Below are positions 1-13,977 of a stretch of 64,000 bases of DNA, piece after piece. A program made the position numbers and the translations under genes. Under the pieces are notes generated by a model. The model did not search any database. It was given only the letters and a program-made list of their open reading frames with translations, and had not been told where the DNA came from. The DNA is from Penicillium oxalicum (lineage: Eukaryota > Ascomycota > Eurotiomycetes > Eurotiales > Aspergillaceae), in NCBI RefSeq assembly GCF_001723175.1, contig NC_064655.1:2790001-2854000 (forward strand), written 5' to 3'. Each line of letters opens with the position of its first letter. The first letter of the stretch is position 1.

Positions 1-3000
1 GCGAATCAAATTCACATGGCCATCGCCGCGGTGGTCTGCATATCTAGCGTTGAATCATCCAAGCCAAAGCCAGATGGAGCACCATGGACTAGAGGGAAGA
101 ACCAAGACTCGATGGTACCTTGCAGCCAACCACTTCGGTACGGTACTCCGTCTTTCGTGCGTCTGAAGGATATACCGTGGGGACTTGGTGTAGATACTAG
201 TGAGGTCTGCTCCGCCCTCGGTACCACCCTCCTGAACCAGTTGTCGGTCGCCAACCGAAAGATTGAGGAGTAAACGCCACGGACTGAGACTCTCGGTGGG
301 GCGGGCGAACTTTGTGCCATTGTAATGCTCATTTCAGCGAATCCAAATATTGTGTATGTACTTGTAGTGTGCACAAAATTGGCGATACTGGAACATGTGA
401 CTTTATTCCTCAACTGTCAGAGTTGATTTGCCATCGTAACCTGGCCCACCCACACTGCTCGTAACTTCATCACTTGTTTCAACAACAAACTATCACCTCT
501 CACACCAGACCCAAAATGGCTACTACCTATAGATACCTACTCGTATCAACCTTCTCTCACAATCAACAAGGCAAACCACATCGTTTCCCAAAATACGAGA
601 CAGAAACCCCTCCTTCCCCATACACGCCCATATCATACAATATACCCTGTACCATACCCTGTCAGCCCGAATGCATTGAGTACCATCCCCTTCCACTTCC
701 CACTGAAGAAAGCAAATCACGGACAAATCCCGAGATGCAGCCCCGTCCTTCCCATTCTATCGTCCCCTTAAGCCCGGCTCCGATTCAATTCTCCGATCCC
801 TGCTTCCTTAAAGAATCCACCTTCTTTTTTTTTTCTCTCTCTTCTCTCCTCCATACCGTATATGGAAATCCTTGGCACTAGTACCACTACCATCTACTAG
901 ATCATACCCCCTACCACCAACGTACCAAGTGGCGTCCGCTGCCCCCGAATCAGCACGGGGGTGGCGTGGGCCGAGCATAGGAGGGGTAGATGGTACAAGT
1001 GGGTCCGGCCCGTGTTATGCTCTCCCATCAACGGGCGAGGCGATATCACGATGTGCTCATTGAAGGATGGTTCAATCCATGTTGGACAGGGATCCCCTGC
1101 TTATTTGTGGACAAGGGACAAGGAAAAAAGGATCTACGGGTCCTAGGTCAAGAGGCCCCGGTGAGAGCAAATTACTGATGGATTTTACGCAAGTGCAGAT
1201 TGACGGGAAATGGATCGAGGATGCCTAAAGATCCATGGCGGGGGGGTGCAGAAAAGTCCCAAAGATAAGATGATTCCCTTTTGTGGAAGTGATGAAATTG
1301 AAGTCGGACGGCTCGCTTAGGTGCTGATTGAAATTAATCAAGTCGATTGCCCGGGGGGTTTGTATATCGCCTGTGGTCCACAGCGAGGATGTGGAAATAG
1401 ATATCCGTGAGGAAGATTGCACAGATATATATGTTATAGACTTTGTAAAGGACGGAGACCTAGGTTTGTGACCTGCATACTTCCATTTCCTGGAACGGAT
1501 GGATCATACTATCAATATCCATAGATATCGTAATCAGGATTGATGTAATAGGTCCTCGGCACCGTTCAAATGGGTCGATAAGTTCCGTGAAGATTACTCA
1601 GTCAGCTAGGGTGCGTCGACGACGAACTAACTGCACCTATCCGTCGGAGTTGCGCAATATAACATCGGCCCGTGACGAATGGGGCCCCAGTTCACATCAC
1701 ACATGCATAAGGGACTTGCAAAGTACACTCGTGTATTCTCGAGGCGGAAAAAGGGATCGGCAATGCCCATAGCAAGTACTGTATGGAGAGCCCTACTGGT
1801 AGTACCGAGATCATCGCAATTATCAAGTGTTGCCTGGTACCGAAATGCCGAGAAATTCCCTCTCTTTCTTGTTTTCTTTTTTTTTTCTTTTTTCTTTCAA
1901 GATGGAGCAACTCGTTTGCATCGACTGTCGGCAAATATGAGAAATCTTTTACGAGTGATAGTAAATAAAAGCTATTTTACGCGGCCGAGTGACAAAACTT
2001 CCATCTCGCCCGAGGGGGGCTTAGCTTCATCAAGCGCTGGTACAATCTCGTGGATGATTGGAAGGTACCTTGTCAGCTGGAAATGCAACTACTGTAGTAG
2101 CAGTAGTACTTCAATATGGTACTTACTCCTCGGCTGAAATAAGAGGAGGTACATGCATTCAAGTGACATCCATTCTTCTCAAATAGGGACCTCCTATGCT
2201 AATCTGACGCTTGACCAAGGGAGTCAGCCCGTCCCGGTCTCTCACAGTTGCGACCCGTCAGCGATGAAGACCAGGGCATTCTAGATTCACTGCTCTGGGT
2301 TCCACTTTGAATCTCCCTTGTCATCAACGTCGTATTTTCCTTTTCACACAGCAACGCTCTCGGACAGATGGAACCGGAGCTGGAAAATTCAAACCCGTGA
2401 ATTTTCCAAATCAAGTCTCTCCTCCTCGTAGGTATCCATCGGACAATGGAGGTTAATTCAGTCTCCAGAGATCCTTTGCACGTGTCTTCAAACGCGTTCC
2501 ACCCGATGGTGGGACTTGACATGCTCACTTATCCACGAGGGTGAAGTTTGTCCTGTTTCACTCTATTTGTTGATTTTTCTCTTGTCCTTTTTTGTTTGCC
2601 CCCTCATCTTGAGATATTGGGAAGTTGACCGCGGACGGAATCAGGTGATTCGCAATTCTGCACCACTTCTAGGCTTCCATACTGGAAGGATTCGAGTCAA
2701 AAGAATATCAATCACAGATCACACTCTTCCACGGTCTAACATTCAGGCTACCTTATTTTCTAGTCGCAGAGACAATTTCAATTTTTTTTTTTCAAATAAA
2801 AATTACCTCGCCACGACGGCGGTGTCAACTCATGGCTCACATCACAATGTACATACCGGTACGACGACTTGCCTCAGTACTCACGAGATCTAAAGCACAC
2901 GCGGCCGACGAGCCGGGCGCAAACAGCAAACCGCACTGCGGGCGCTGGGCTGGTGGCTCCCGCGACCTCCTGCTTCTCCTCTTTCTCCTCCTCCCCGCGG

Positions 3001-4678
3001 CCGTGCAACACAAAATAACCTCGCATTGCATTTGTCCCGAGAGAAGATCGACTGCACGTTGAATCTTGCCTGTGCTTTTCTTTTCTTTTCTTTTTGCCCC
3101 CTCTTTTCCTTTCCCTTTCCCTTCCTGTTCATTTTTCATTTTCATTTTTTTTGTCTTCTTCCCCCGGTCCTGGTTCCCACTCTGGCGCCGTCTCTTACGG
3201 GCGCCAAGTGGTGCACACTAGACCAAGTCTGGAGTGATCCCCGAGCTGAGGTAGGATTGAAGGGAAGCTGAGTCCAGCAGGGCCCGCGACTATGCCCAAG
3301 TGGTTCGGACCTGACTTTTTGTCATCCTTGCTGGTCCATTGCTGGTCCAGTCATCGCCATGTCTGCTCCGGGCCTGGAGTGGTACAGACGGCAGATACGA
3401 GGTACACACCCATACAGGCATCACCGGTTCGTCTTGTTGTGGCCCGCCATTTGATGGTTGCTACCATCGGAGAAGACTGGATGGAGGGCTGAGGAAGGTG
3501 AGTGATCTCCGTAGTCAGAGAGATCGATTTGAAAATCACGTGCAATGATGGAAATGGGACATTTGCTGGACGATGGACGACATGTACAATGATGATAGTA
3601 TTTTTGAGACCATTTCTGTTCAAATGAGCAAAGTTTATAGTACTGTGTACTGTAGGAACGTAGTCCCGGCTACGACTAGAGGCTTTATTTCCACAAATTT
3701 GGTCCCAAGATACAAACATACGAGAAGCAAGAACCAACTATTCAGCAATGATACAGATACATCGGTACCAAGGGTCTCGAATCAAAAGAGCAATCGCTCA
3801 AGTAGAACAATCATTAAATCCTGTCAGAGTATCATATTCCGCCCTCGACGCCTCACCAGTGTCAGTCCCTCCCGGAAGATAGAACAGCCGCCCAAGGCGA
3901 AAGAGGATTCCACAACTCCCACTCAAAGCCCACAAATCATCACCATCACTCTAGTCGCAAGGGGGGGAGCCAACATCCCAGCACTCTTCCCCCCCTCCCC
4001 CCCCTTGCTCGAATCCTCGTGGCCATCCATATGACTTCTCTTGAATCAGCAAATGCAAACGATCTTCCGGTTGGTGTTCTGGCTGCTCCTGGCTTCTCGG
4101 AACGGTGGCCTAGGTGTAACCTCACCTGGATGACAGATGACTGTGGTTGGACCTTACACACCCCCAAGCACACACTTAGCTCGTAAGCTTCTCTTCTCCA
4201 GAACGGAGACGATGCCCTCGCACAGGCGTTGGTCAGTGCCCAGTGTCCACTCGATCCACTGGACCTTTTTTTCTCCCCCGCCCGCTGCCAAACCTGCCAA
4301 CTGCAACGACCGACGGAGCTGCAGGCGCCCGCCGATCGTCGATCCGACCGGGTGTATGACTGGCGGTGGGCTGCACCACGTAGCGCACCGCCAAAGTGGG
4401 CGTAGCGTAACGGAGGAGGAGGGGGGTTCTATTCGATCTTTACTTCCAAAGGGAGACGATGGTGACGTGCTTTTTTCAACTGATGTGGAGGTGGGAGAAG
4501 GATGGATGTTGAGCCGATTCTTGCCATGTCCGTGGGCAAAAGAAGGGCTAGATTCAGAAGACCGAGGTGAGTCTTTTCGTCGACTGACAAAAGGTATAGG
4601 ACGGACTCGGTCGAAGGATGTTATGCGAGAAATTTCACCGCCAGTTGGCCAAACTTGGTTTCCCCCTCCCCCCCCCCA

Positions 4679-4705
<27 letters not shown>
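4679..4705 (+). repeat. (CT)n microsatellite
   Basis: An almost pure CT dinucleotide run preceded by a C-only run at about 4667-4677 and followed by further pyrimidines. It sits inside an otherwise featureless region and is a low-complexity tract, not part of a gene. Confidence 0.9.
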
Positions 4706-4709
<4 letters not shown>

Positions 4710-7270
4710 CTTCTTCCCTGGCGGTTGCTGGCTCTCTTTTCGTTCTGGTCTACTATTTTTTGTGCACAATTCTCACTTTTATTTTTATTTATTTGAGTTT
4801 GTGCTTACCAGTTGTTAAATTGTTAATTTTTTTTAATTCCTATCGCTGTCTTTTTACCCCCCTTACGTGCAGACGTGGCACCAGTTCAGTCACGTCTTTC
4901 GTCCCTGGGGCAGCATTGGAGAAAGGGAATAAAAAGATGAGACTGTGGAATCCTCGTTAAACGCCCGCCTTGGGTCTAGCCCACGCTCACTCACTCTCCA
5001 TTTCAAGATCCAGAGCCACTCAAGAGAATCAAACTAAAACACAAGTTAGCCCGCTAGTCTTCAAGACAAGAATACTCAACCGTATATGATCTTTCCAAAA
5101 TAGCGCTCTTTTCCTGCGAAAATTATGACCCAAAGACAGACAGAGAGAGAGAGAGACCGAGCGATACCTTTCTATCCATGGCGTGGTGCGGCGCGCGCGC
5201 GTGCGCTCTGACTCGCGTATTGGTTGATCTGAACCCACGTAGATACCGAACCCTGATTCGTCCTGATCTACTTGCGAGATAGGAAAGTTATATATATACC
5301 TTTCATTATTGGCACGTCGCCGCCAAGTGGTAAACCTGTGTAATTCAAATCAAGCTCTGGATTCCATGTTGCGATCTGCCATGAGATTCTTGCAAAATCT
5401 CCTTCGATGATTACCTCGTCGGAGGGAGGAAGGGATCTCGGATTGGACTTGGGCAGCGCAGGTGTATGGTCTTTCAGTGCCCGTCTGTGCGCTCGAGGTG
5501 GGAGTTGTGCTGGAATAGTGGACTGTGGAGGTTGATGCTTATCAACTGTACATACTACTGCATATCATGGTAAGATAGCAAGGTAAGAACTAGGGAGTAC
5601 AAAAGAGACTGGCGTATTCAATCAGAGAATAATGCACATAGCAGGTGTAAGACGCAGCGGAAGATCAGAGATCGGCAACGTCAGTAGAGGAGAGGAAAGA
5701 CCCGATTGTGAACCGAGCTGAGTCGGGGAGCTAGTGGGTCTCCACCTTGGCGAGTACAGTACATTCAATATTGCACAGTGTACATTATACACTGTACAGT
5801 TGACACCGGACAGTATATCTGTGTGACATTTTAGCAGACAAGACTGTCAGGTACATCATCTGGAGATGGATCGTGGGAGCAAAAGACTCGAGCCCAGCAG
5901 ACGTCCAGGAGTCAGTTGCGAGACATTAATTCTTTTTCTGCGGGTGGGCAGCACAGGGAAACGCAGTTTACCGCCTGCCTACGATCTCAGGCAAGGGTTG
6001 ACAAGTTTCAAGCATGAACTTGGTGGATTAACCTCTTAGGATTGTCACTTGTACATCACGTACACTGGCTATCGTGTTATTTAATCGTGCTAGTGTGAAA
6101 AAGCTCCAGTAACCGAGTACAGTATATACATTAGCCCTGGGACCGGGGACAAGTCCTATGATTTTGCCCCTGACAAGTGACATAAATGTCGGTCAACCTG
6201 GTCGTCTCAAGCTTCAAATCAACACTCGTATAAACCACAATCGTATTGGACGAAGCAGAGCTCAATTTCCACAGCCAACCTCAGAGTTGTACCAGAGACT
6301 TTGTTGACCTGTTCTTCTCCACACGAATCAGGTCTTTCAAATCATATCCCAGGCCTTCCCTAACGCCCAGTCTCAAAGGTTCATCCTAGTCTATTCACTC
6401 TCCACCCCTTCCCCCTCAACAAGAATACCGAGTGCCTGATATGCAGGCTTGCAAGATTATCTCGCAGTAACTCTACCGATCGAGTCCGAACTCTGCGGAC
6501 ATTGAAGTCCCAGTACCTTGCACATCCTGTACATCCAATCCTTCTTCAGCGGAACTTTCTGCACAGAGTACATACAGTTGCACACTTGTTCCCGACATGA
6601 TGCATACATCCTTGATCCACCCAGAGAGCTTCTGTCGCTTATCTCTGACACTATCCTGCCTCACCGTCTCTTTCTCCTACCTATCCGGTATAGTCGCTCC
6701 AGCTGGAAGTGTAAAGATTAACCCCAAGGTGTCTATGGAACTTTCTTTGGGGGTTTTTGTTCAATTATTCATTTGATTTTGATTTTGTTTTCTGCCCACC
6801 TAACCCGTTGAACAAAGAATGTCCCAGAGTCAATTCTGCAGCCAGCGAGCAGATGGCAGGGTACAGGGATCTTCAACGCAGCCAGCAGCCAGCAGCCAGC
6901 AATCAACAGCGGAGCCTTCTGCGTCTGCAGTCTGCATCATGATCATGTACGTCGATAGAGGGGAGCGACAATGGTGCACGGTAGACAGCACAGTGAACCT
7001 TCTCCCCACCATGTAATATTTACATGATGCACGGGTCATTATTATCATTCTCCCCGGTTGGCCCATGTCTATACAAGCTGGTTCTCTACAGTCCGCAATC
7101 CACACTGTGTCAGTGTCAGTGCCACTGCATGGGGCTACCTCTCCTCAGCAGGTTAGGCCTCGTCTCGTCTCGTCCTGTCTCGCCTCACCACATTCACCCA
7201 GCATGACCCAATGAGTTTAGGCTCCAGGTTCAAGGTATCAGTGCTTCCTTCTTCACCAATGAATTTGCCA

Positions 7271-7273
7271 CTC

Positions 7274-7304
<31 letters not shown>

Positions 7305-7307
7305 GAG
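7271..7307. repeat. Inverted homopolymer (CTC-T13 / A18-GAG)
   Basis: A run of about 13 T is followed directly by about 18 A, bounded by CTC on the left and GAG on the right, so the element is an inverted repeat able to fold on itself. No gene lies next to it. A similar but shorter T/A element occurs at about 39061-39080. Confidence 0.85.
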
Positions 7308-8964
7308 GGCCCATTACTTTCTGGTTCTGGTTGACTTCATGGAAGCCAAGAGGGATTTGATGGGTACGAGGGTGTCCATTTGATGAGGCTTGTAGAATAT
7401 CCGAGCGCTAGCTTCCCTCTCTCTCCTCTCTGTCTCTCTCTTTCTCCCTCCCAGCGATTCCATCTTTTGTTCAAAGGGAGCATTGATATGCTATGTTGGG
7501 CTTATAGTTCCTCCCTGCTCAGCCCTTGGGCTTGGGCGGTGGACTCACCGCCACTTTCTTGGTTCTGCGAATCCGGAAGGAAAAGTTGTCTCGAGTATTG
7601 TAGAGCGAAGGGGAGGGAGACATCGATGATACTTCACCGTACAAGGACTACGATGTGCCTAAGCTCTGTTCATCCATATCCCGACTTGGGCTTAAGAGTT
7701 CGCGTGTTTCTCTTTTCTGGAAGAAATGAGGAAATGGTAGGGGATAGGATTGGGACTGTGCTTCAGATAGAAATTAGCGCGCGGTAGGACTGCATAAAGT
7801 AGGTCTTTTGTATTTGGATCATGAGACTTTCAACCTTGAAATTGATTATTGCTTGTTTGATGGCACCCGCCCTGTGCTAGACATACAGCTCGCTACGTCT
7901 TCCGCTGTATTTCAAGGGCGCGTAGTTATACAGCATCTAGTATACTAAACTTGGACCAGACATCGTGAAGCTTTGTTCCCCCCCCCCCAATTGATGATTT
8001 TCAGCTACATCGGATTGATGACTGATCAAATGAGGGGGGGTTTGAAACTGATCAAACTACGATATATCAAAATTTATCTGAGATAAATGAGGAACTGTGA
8101 GGTTCATTTATTCTCCTTTGCTTATTTTAATATTGATGTAACCATATGAACAGACAATGTACAATTCTTAATATGCCTCTTGGTCGCAACTCATACCTAT
8201 CAGTTAGGCGGTGTTTCACTATCCAGCAAGTTCAAGCTACATTGAAAATGAGCGGATGCCCGTCAGCTCCCTGGCACCAAACCCATTTTTCTGTATTTCA
8301 TAGAGAAATCTGGCATAGGACTGGATGGATGCAGTGTATATTCATGTGGCAAGATGCACCTGCTTGCTACAGCTGTCTAGATCAAGTAGCGTGATCCATA
8401 TGCCGGCTGATGCGTGGAAGAATTTATGTATATGTGTATATGTGTGTCTACACGGGTTTATGTACCTTGCAGATTCCAGCATGCAGTGGAGGACGAGGAC
8501 CTCAGATAAAAGTCACTTTCTAAACGGTTAAGAGATGACCTTGATGGTTGCTTGGAACGCTTCATCAGATTCAGACCTCGAGGAGGGACTGGTCAACCCC
8601 CCCCACAAGAACCAATCTTCTTGAGACGCAAGCAATAAGGTTAGATTCTATCCATATTGTTGTAATCATACATAGCTAATTGTTGTCATCATACCCAGGG
8701 TATCCCGGTCCATCCCTCAATTCACACATGCAATCTCCGTCAAGATGACCATTCTATATACACTCAAATCCCCATCAAATCATGTCACATATACAAAAAC
8801 TTTGTCATTCGTTTGGAATATCCCCCAAATATTCATGAGCAGACTCAACGCCCTCCACGTCTTAATCAGCCGAGCCACTCATTCCGGAGTTGAGGTGCAT
8901 GGCAGAGGCATCGATGTTGAAGGTGAAGAGTAGGGCGTCGCTTCAGCGTATTGGTACCCTTCAC

Positions 8965-11900
8965 CTAATTCTTTGCGGCGAGCGCAAACACCTCTTGCCA
9001 TATGTCAAGCCATTGCTGCTGTTTATAAGACAGTGGCTTGTGTGGATTGCGGAACGTAGATGCTAGTGTGTCACGCAGACGTGAATTGAGGATCTTCAAG
9101 GACAGCATCGATTTCCAATTGTGGGTTGCAAAGCGGATGCGGTTTGCATCAATCGAGATCACACCAGAATAAAGCTAAAGACGTTCATATAAGAATCAAA
9201 ATTGATGCAAGCCGTGAAACGAGGGAGAAAGGGAGGGAGAGAGAAAGGGGGGAAAGAAGATGAGAAGGGAAAGCTGCAGGACAGAATGAAGAGCTTACCT
9301 TGAAGTCAGCTTCACCGCAAAGCAGGGCAATGGCAAAGTCGTCGACCGCACTCGTATCATGCGCATTGAGATTTCGGTTCTTGGCTTGCATGATATGGTA
9401 GTACGAAAGCCATTTGATCGCGGAGTCGGCACGCTTGTTGATGGAGGTCGGATGCAGCGTGACAGTTTGGTTGTTTGCAACATTGCGCCATCCCTTCCCT
9501 TCACGAGCGAGGAGTTTCGGGTAGAAACTCCATGCTACGACAGAATTGACGACGACATCATTACCGCTGTTCAGGTCATGCTGCTCGGGAATCGTGAAGA
9601 ATTGCCGGTTGCGATTGGAGGAACGTGCTCTGTAGAAAATAACTCAGAACGGTGACTTCGCATACCAAGTGCATAACGAGGAACAAACCTATTCAAAGCC
9701 ATCTTTTGTGCAGCGTCAAGGGTGATGAGACCGCCGTCTGCGATCGAGACAACTAATTGCATCTTGACGTCCTCAATACTGAGCAACGTTTGTGGACTGA
9801 GGCAATTTTTCCTGCAAAACGAGAATTCACTCATGCCTGGAGTGGTTTTGGCGCGCTTCCAACAACAGTATGCGTTGTACACGGTCAACAGATCAGAATC
9901 GCCTGGTGAATGTCAGCGCCAAATAATTTCTTGCAGGTAAAGAAACAACAAAAGAATGAATCACCTCTTTGGAAAGAATTACGCGCGGAGTCTCGCTGAG
10001 AGTTCGAGCCCATGGTATTGACGAATGGAGATTTGGAGGAAAGAATGGCCGCGATCGTGACGGCGGCGTCGAGGCACTTGAAAAACGCTCCATGGATGAT
10101 CAATTTGCCGAGGAAGACATCAAGGGGAAGTTTAGCCAGCTGTGAGCCCAATGGAGTCAGGCTCTCGTTGCTGGTAAGGGCCTTGACTTCCTTGAGGGAG
10201 TCGATTGCACGACGGATATTTTTGGAGGACGGCGGGTCAAGCGCCTCAGTAAGGGTTTGCTCCACCTCTCCCAGTTTACAGATCTTCACTCTTAGCACGA
10301 GGTCTTGCAAGGATAAGCGAAGCATCTCGGGTGTCTGTTGCTCGGCAAGTAGACTGTCATGACGGAATTTGGTAAATAAGTGGAAGCATATGCCGTTCTG
10401 CACACGACCTGCACGACCTCGACGCTGCTTGGCATTGGCTCGAGAAATGAATGATTCGACAAGGCGAGAAAGCTGCCGTCGTTCATCGAAACGCATCATT
10501 TTCTCTTTCCCAGTATCCACGACCGCGGTGATGTCGGGAATCGTGATTCCTGTTTCCGCGATGTTGGTGGCGATCACAATCTTTCGGAACCCGTCGGCGG
10601 GCACATTGAACGCCTTCTCTTGATCTTCGCTAGCGATGGACGAATGCAAGGCGTGCACAATCCAACCCGACTGGAAGGTTGGCTCGGAGAGGATTTCATC
10701 ATTCAGACGACGGATTTCAGCCAGACCAGGCATAAACACCAAAATCGCCTTGCTGTACACTTCCATTTCGGGCGCAGTGGCAATTTTCAGGAGCAACCTC
10801 TTGATAAGTTGGTAGTCCATACGGTACTCATCGAATCTTGAAATGGTCTCTTTGGTTTGCTTCGAGTAGCCATCCAGACTAGCCTGCAATCCTCCAGTGT
10901 TCTCACCTGTAGTGTCGGAGATCTCATCGGCATCATCTTGCATCACGGGATTCGGCTCGTCCTCTAACAAACGGTATTTCGTCATTTCAACCGCATCTTC
11001 AAGATACTTCATCTCAACGGGGAATGTTCGACCCGGAATGTTGAGGATGGGAACACCTCCGAGATAATTTGAGAATCGTTGCGCGTCGACTGTGGCTGAC
11101 ATGAGAACGAGCTTCAGATCCGTCCGCTTCTGCATCAGCCGACGGAGAACGACCAGAAGAAAATCGCTGTCAATTGTCCTTTCGTGAACTTCATCCAGTA
11201 CCACATGTGTGATGTCTTTGAAGTCATCTGGTCTCTCAAGCATTCTCACAACTACACCGGTAGTTCTGGGAGATGTTAGCACACAAATAAGGAAAAGAAA
11301 ATGAAAGAGACGAGGGAGACATACGCATATACCAGACGAGTGGCCGAGCTGACCTTACTCTCCAGTCTCACAGCGAAGCCAATGAGGGACCTGTTCGTTC
11401 CCACATCGTTTTTGTTCTCTCCAAGTTCTTCACTCACACGCCGGGCTAGAGATATCGCGGAGATTCGACGAGGCTCAGTCACGTAGACTTTGCAATGCCG
11501 ACCATTGAGCATTTCGTGTTCCAAAATGTAAGAGGGAATCTGTGTACTTTTTCCACTGCCAGTCTCACTGCAAATAATAAGGGCTTGGTGCGTTTCCAAG
11601 GTGCTCAAAATGTCCTCCCTGAAATTCCAAACAGGAAGAGTCATTCGACCTTGCATCATGCGTTGAAAAGCCGGAGTAGCCGCTTTGGCCAGCCAGATAT
11701 CTTGGAGCTGTTCAATCTGACCGAAATAATCGCCACGCGCGGAGCCTTTCAAGGGACTGCCAGGCTTGCTTGCGGTACCATTTCTTTTGCGGAAATTGTC
11801 CAGTAGCACGACATCATCCTCAATAGTAGTCTGATTTTCGTCAACAAGACGCTTCAAATTTTTGACGGTAGCTTTATCAATATCATCCTCCTGTTTTTTC

Positions 11901-13694
11901 TTCATATTCGAGAATTCTGTCCACAGGTCACGCCAAATTGCCGGAATCCGCAGATAGGCCTTGCCTTCTTTCGAACTCACTGTGAACAGAATAAACAGGG
12001 CTAGCGTCGACACGTAGCCTTCAGCCTGCTGCGCATCTGGTGTTACAAGAGTGTCCATTGAAATGAAGGTCACCATCGAATTCGATTTGTGGGTAACTGA
12101 CTCGACTGCCAGAGGGAATGGTGTTTCTTGAGGTTTAGACCAGCGAACTTCCAATGCCTTCCGACATTGATGGCTGGATGTTGAGATGTCCTGAAAAACA
12201 ACTTTGCAGGCCGAGTCTCGTGCTCTGCAAGATTCTTCCAAGACTCTCCGCGGGCTTAGACCGGAAGTTTTCCCAAAATCGCGGATCGTGAATTTGGTCT
12301 CAATGACAGGTGGTGGAAGGCCCAGTATTGATTCGTCGTTGGGATCAGCCTCGAACATGCCTCCAAGAAGACCGGCGGCGTCATCATCCGCATCTAAGCT
12401 GTCACCGTCGGTGATAGCCTCGCCGCTTTCCTTCGCGGTGTCCACAGGTGGTTGGATTTTTTTCCTTGGCTCCGTGGGGCGCTGTATGAAGGTTGCGTCC
12501 TTCCTGAGCTCGTTGAGTTTTGACCTCCACATGAACTCTGCCTCTTGCGCCTCAAAGAGCACATCCCTTTCGATTTTAGCAGTCTTACGCTGCAACCTTG
12601 CGATCGTGGGATCACCCGACAACTCTGTAGTGGGTCCACGAGCTTTCTTGCCCTTACCGGGGCGATCGAATAAATCGGGCTGAAGGCCATACAACCTTGT
12701 CTGTAGATCTAACCACTCCGTCACCATATTGTCGGGATCAACAGAACTATCTGAGTCATATGAGATCGGCGTGGAGATCTTTGCGGCCTTCCAGTCGGCC
12801 TGTTTTTTGCCCTGCGGATGGCTATTTTGAGGCTTAGGAGAGGACGGCCTGGAGAGGCCCAAGTCTGACAGTAGTTAGCGTTCTGCATCCAGCCAAATCG
12901 ATTTAGCGCCATTTCTTACCATTCATCCACGAGGTGACACTGTCCTCGTCCTTGAGGGACCGTCCTACTGTCTGAGTGTACGATGGGAGATCCTCCTTAT
13001 TACTGTGCATTGCCAGCCACTCCAAAGCTTCATCCAGATTCCACGCAATGTCGCGACCGCTTGTGGCAGGAGCGCCTGCAAAGTATGAGAGGACATGCTT
13101 CAAGGCCTCCGTGGTCCGTTCGGGTGAGAATCCAAGCTTGAGCAGCGTTTCCTGTAACGTCCAAAGCCTCCCGTAAAGCTCTTCTTCGGAACCGACGGAC
13201 TTGGTGTTGATGCTTCTGGCACTGGACAGAAGGTATTCATGTTCCTCGGCACTAGCGAGACCGAGAATGCGGTCTTGAATATCGCTCGGAAGCCATTCGA
13301 GAAGACTCAACGAAACTGCTTGCTGCCGAAGAACTCGTTTTTCAGTCTCCAACTTGCTCGCTTGACGCGCAGCATCGCCTTTGCACTTGGCCGAGTATTT
13401 ATCAACAAAGATCTGCAGTTCTGCTTCTTCCAGATGTTTCTCCAGCTCCTCCGGGGTGTAATTGTGCAGTGCAGGGCCGGCCTTGGATTGCTCTGGGTTA
13501 ACCTCAGCAGTTGAGCCATTGTCCGGATGTGAGACTTGCGTGTCTGTCTGGGATGTCGCTGGCGAGTCGACAGCAGTTGTGGCGGGAGTGTCGGCAGTGC
13601 TATCGGGCTTGGGCTTCGAGGGGACGGAGACTGTTGCAAAGCCTCGAGCTGGGTTGGATGGGGTCTTCTTTTTCTTCTTGTTGTTGGACGGCAT
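8965..13694 (-). CDS. DExH-box RNA helicase, DHX29 / yeast YLR419W-like
   Basis: Six exons (13694-12920, 12864-11325, 11265-9965, 9902-9689, 9629-9299, 9174-8965) give 1456 residues, close to yeast YLR419W. Every junction keeps frame, with GT..AG and a CTAAC-type branch before exons 2 and 3. The start is the ATG at 13694; a GTG four codons upstream is ignored. A lysine-rich, low-complexity N-terminus is followed by helical DHX29-type segments ending in LDEALEWLAMHS. The helicase core has motif I GSGKST (about residue 694), the Walker B DEVH (796-799), SAT (828-830), ATNIAETGITIP (1004-1015) and QRRGRAGR (1052-1059). HA2 and OB-fold regions fill the C-terminus. Homologues of DHX29 bind the 40S subunit and help scanning through structured leaders; that role here is inferred from family. 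It diverges from gcn1 across 283 bp. Other DEVH helicases (DHX57, YTHDC2) are the alternatives. Confidence 0.93.
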
Positions 13695-13977
13695 GATAGC
13701 AATCACGTCCTCGAAGGATGGCTCGCACGGTCTAACAAAACGTCAACATTTAAAGACTCGCTTGAAACAGCCAGAGTCAGTCTCCTAAGAGCGTTGGTGA
13801 AAGTTGGAGAAACGAGAAGCGGCCATGGCTGATTGAGCGGCGGAGAATGCAGCTGCCCCCCCACACAAAACTCTTATGACAGCATCCGGCCGTCTCAGCC
13901 CACTTCAACACGACTTCATTCCTTCCCTTCTTCCATCCACCCCTATATACTCCTCTCCCCCACGTTGACCTCTGATC
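13695..13977. promoter_or_regulatory. Shared divergent promoter of the helicase and gcn1
   Basis: Only 283 bp separate the two start codons, so this interval must hold both promoters and both leaders. The part next to gcn1 (about 13900-13975) is pyrimidine-rich on the plus strand, as expected near a fungal transcription start. No TATA box or named operator is evident. Confidence 0.7.

Larger units (their letters stand above)
1..8964. other. Gene-poor region rich in pyrimidine tracts and simple repeats
   Basis: About 9 kb in which no open frame shows a recognisable domain, believable codon use or consistent introns. The longest frames are interrupted by low-complexity runs and look like chance. 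The plus strand carries long pyrimidine tracts (about 825-850, 1862-1895, 3075-3175, 4660-4715, 7413-7455), as found near transcription starts and leaders of plus-strand fungal genes. Yet no plus-strand coding region follows before the minus-strand helicase ends at 8965. Other items are a GA run near 5137-5157, an alternating GC run at about 5188-5206 and a TATA-like stretch near 5287. It could be a large intergenic region, a noncoding transcript, or the leader of a gene whose small exons I have missed. Confidence 0.6.

Noticed and set aside
4137..4796. 219-codon plus-strand frame
   Set aside because: It runs through C-only and CT repeat tracts (PPPPPHSLSLSLSL) and shows no family features.
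12204..12683. 159-codon plus-strand frame
   Set aside because: It is antisense to helicase exon 2, whose frame is supported by domains and splice sites.
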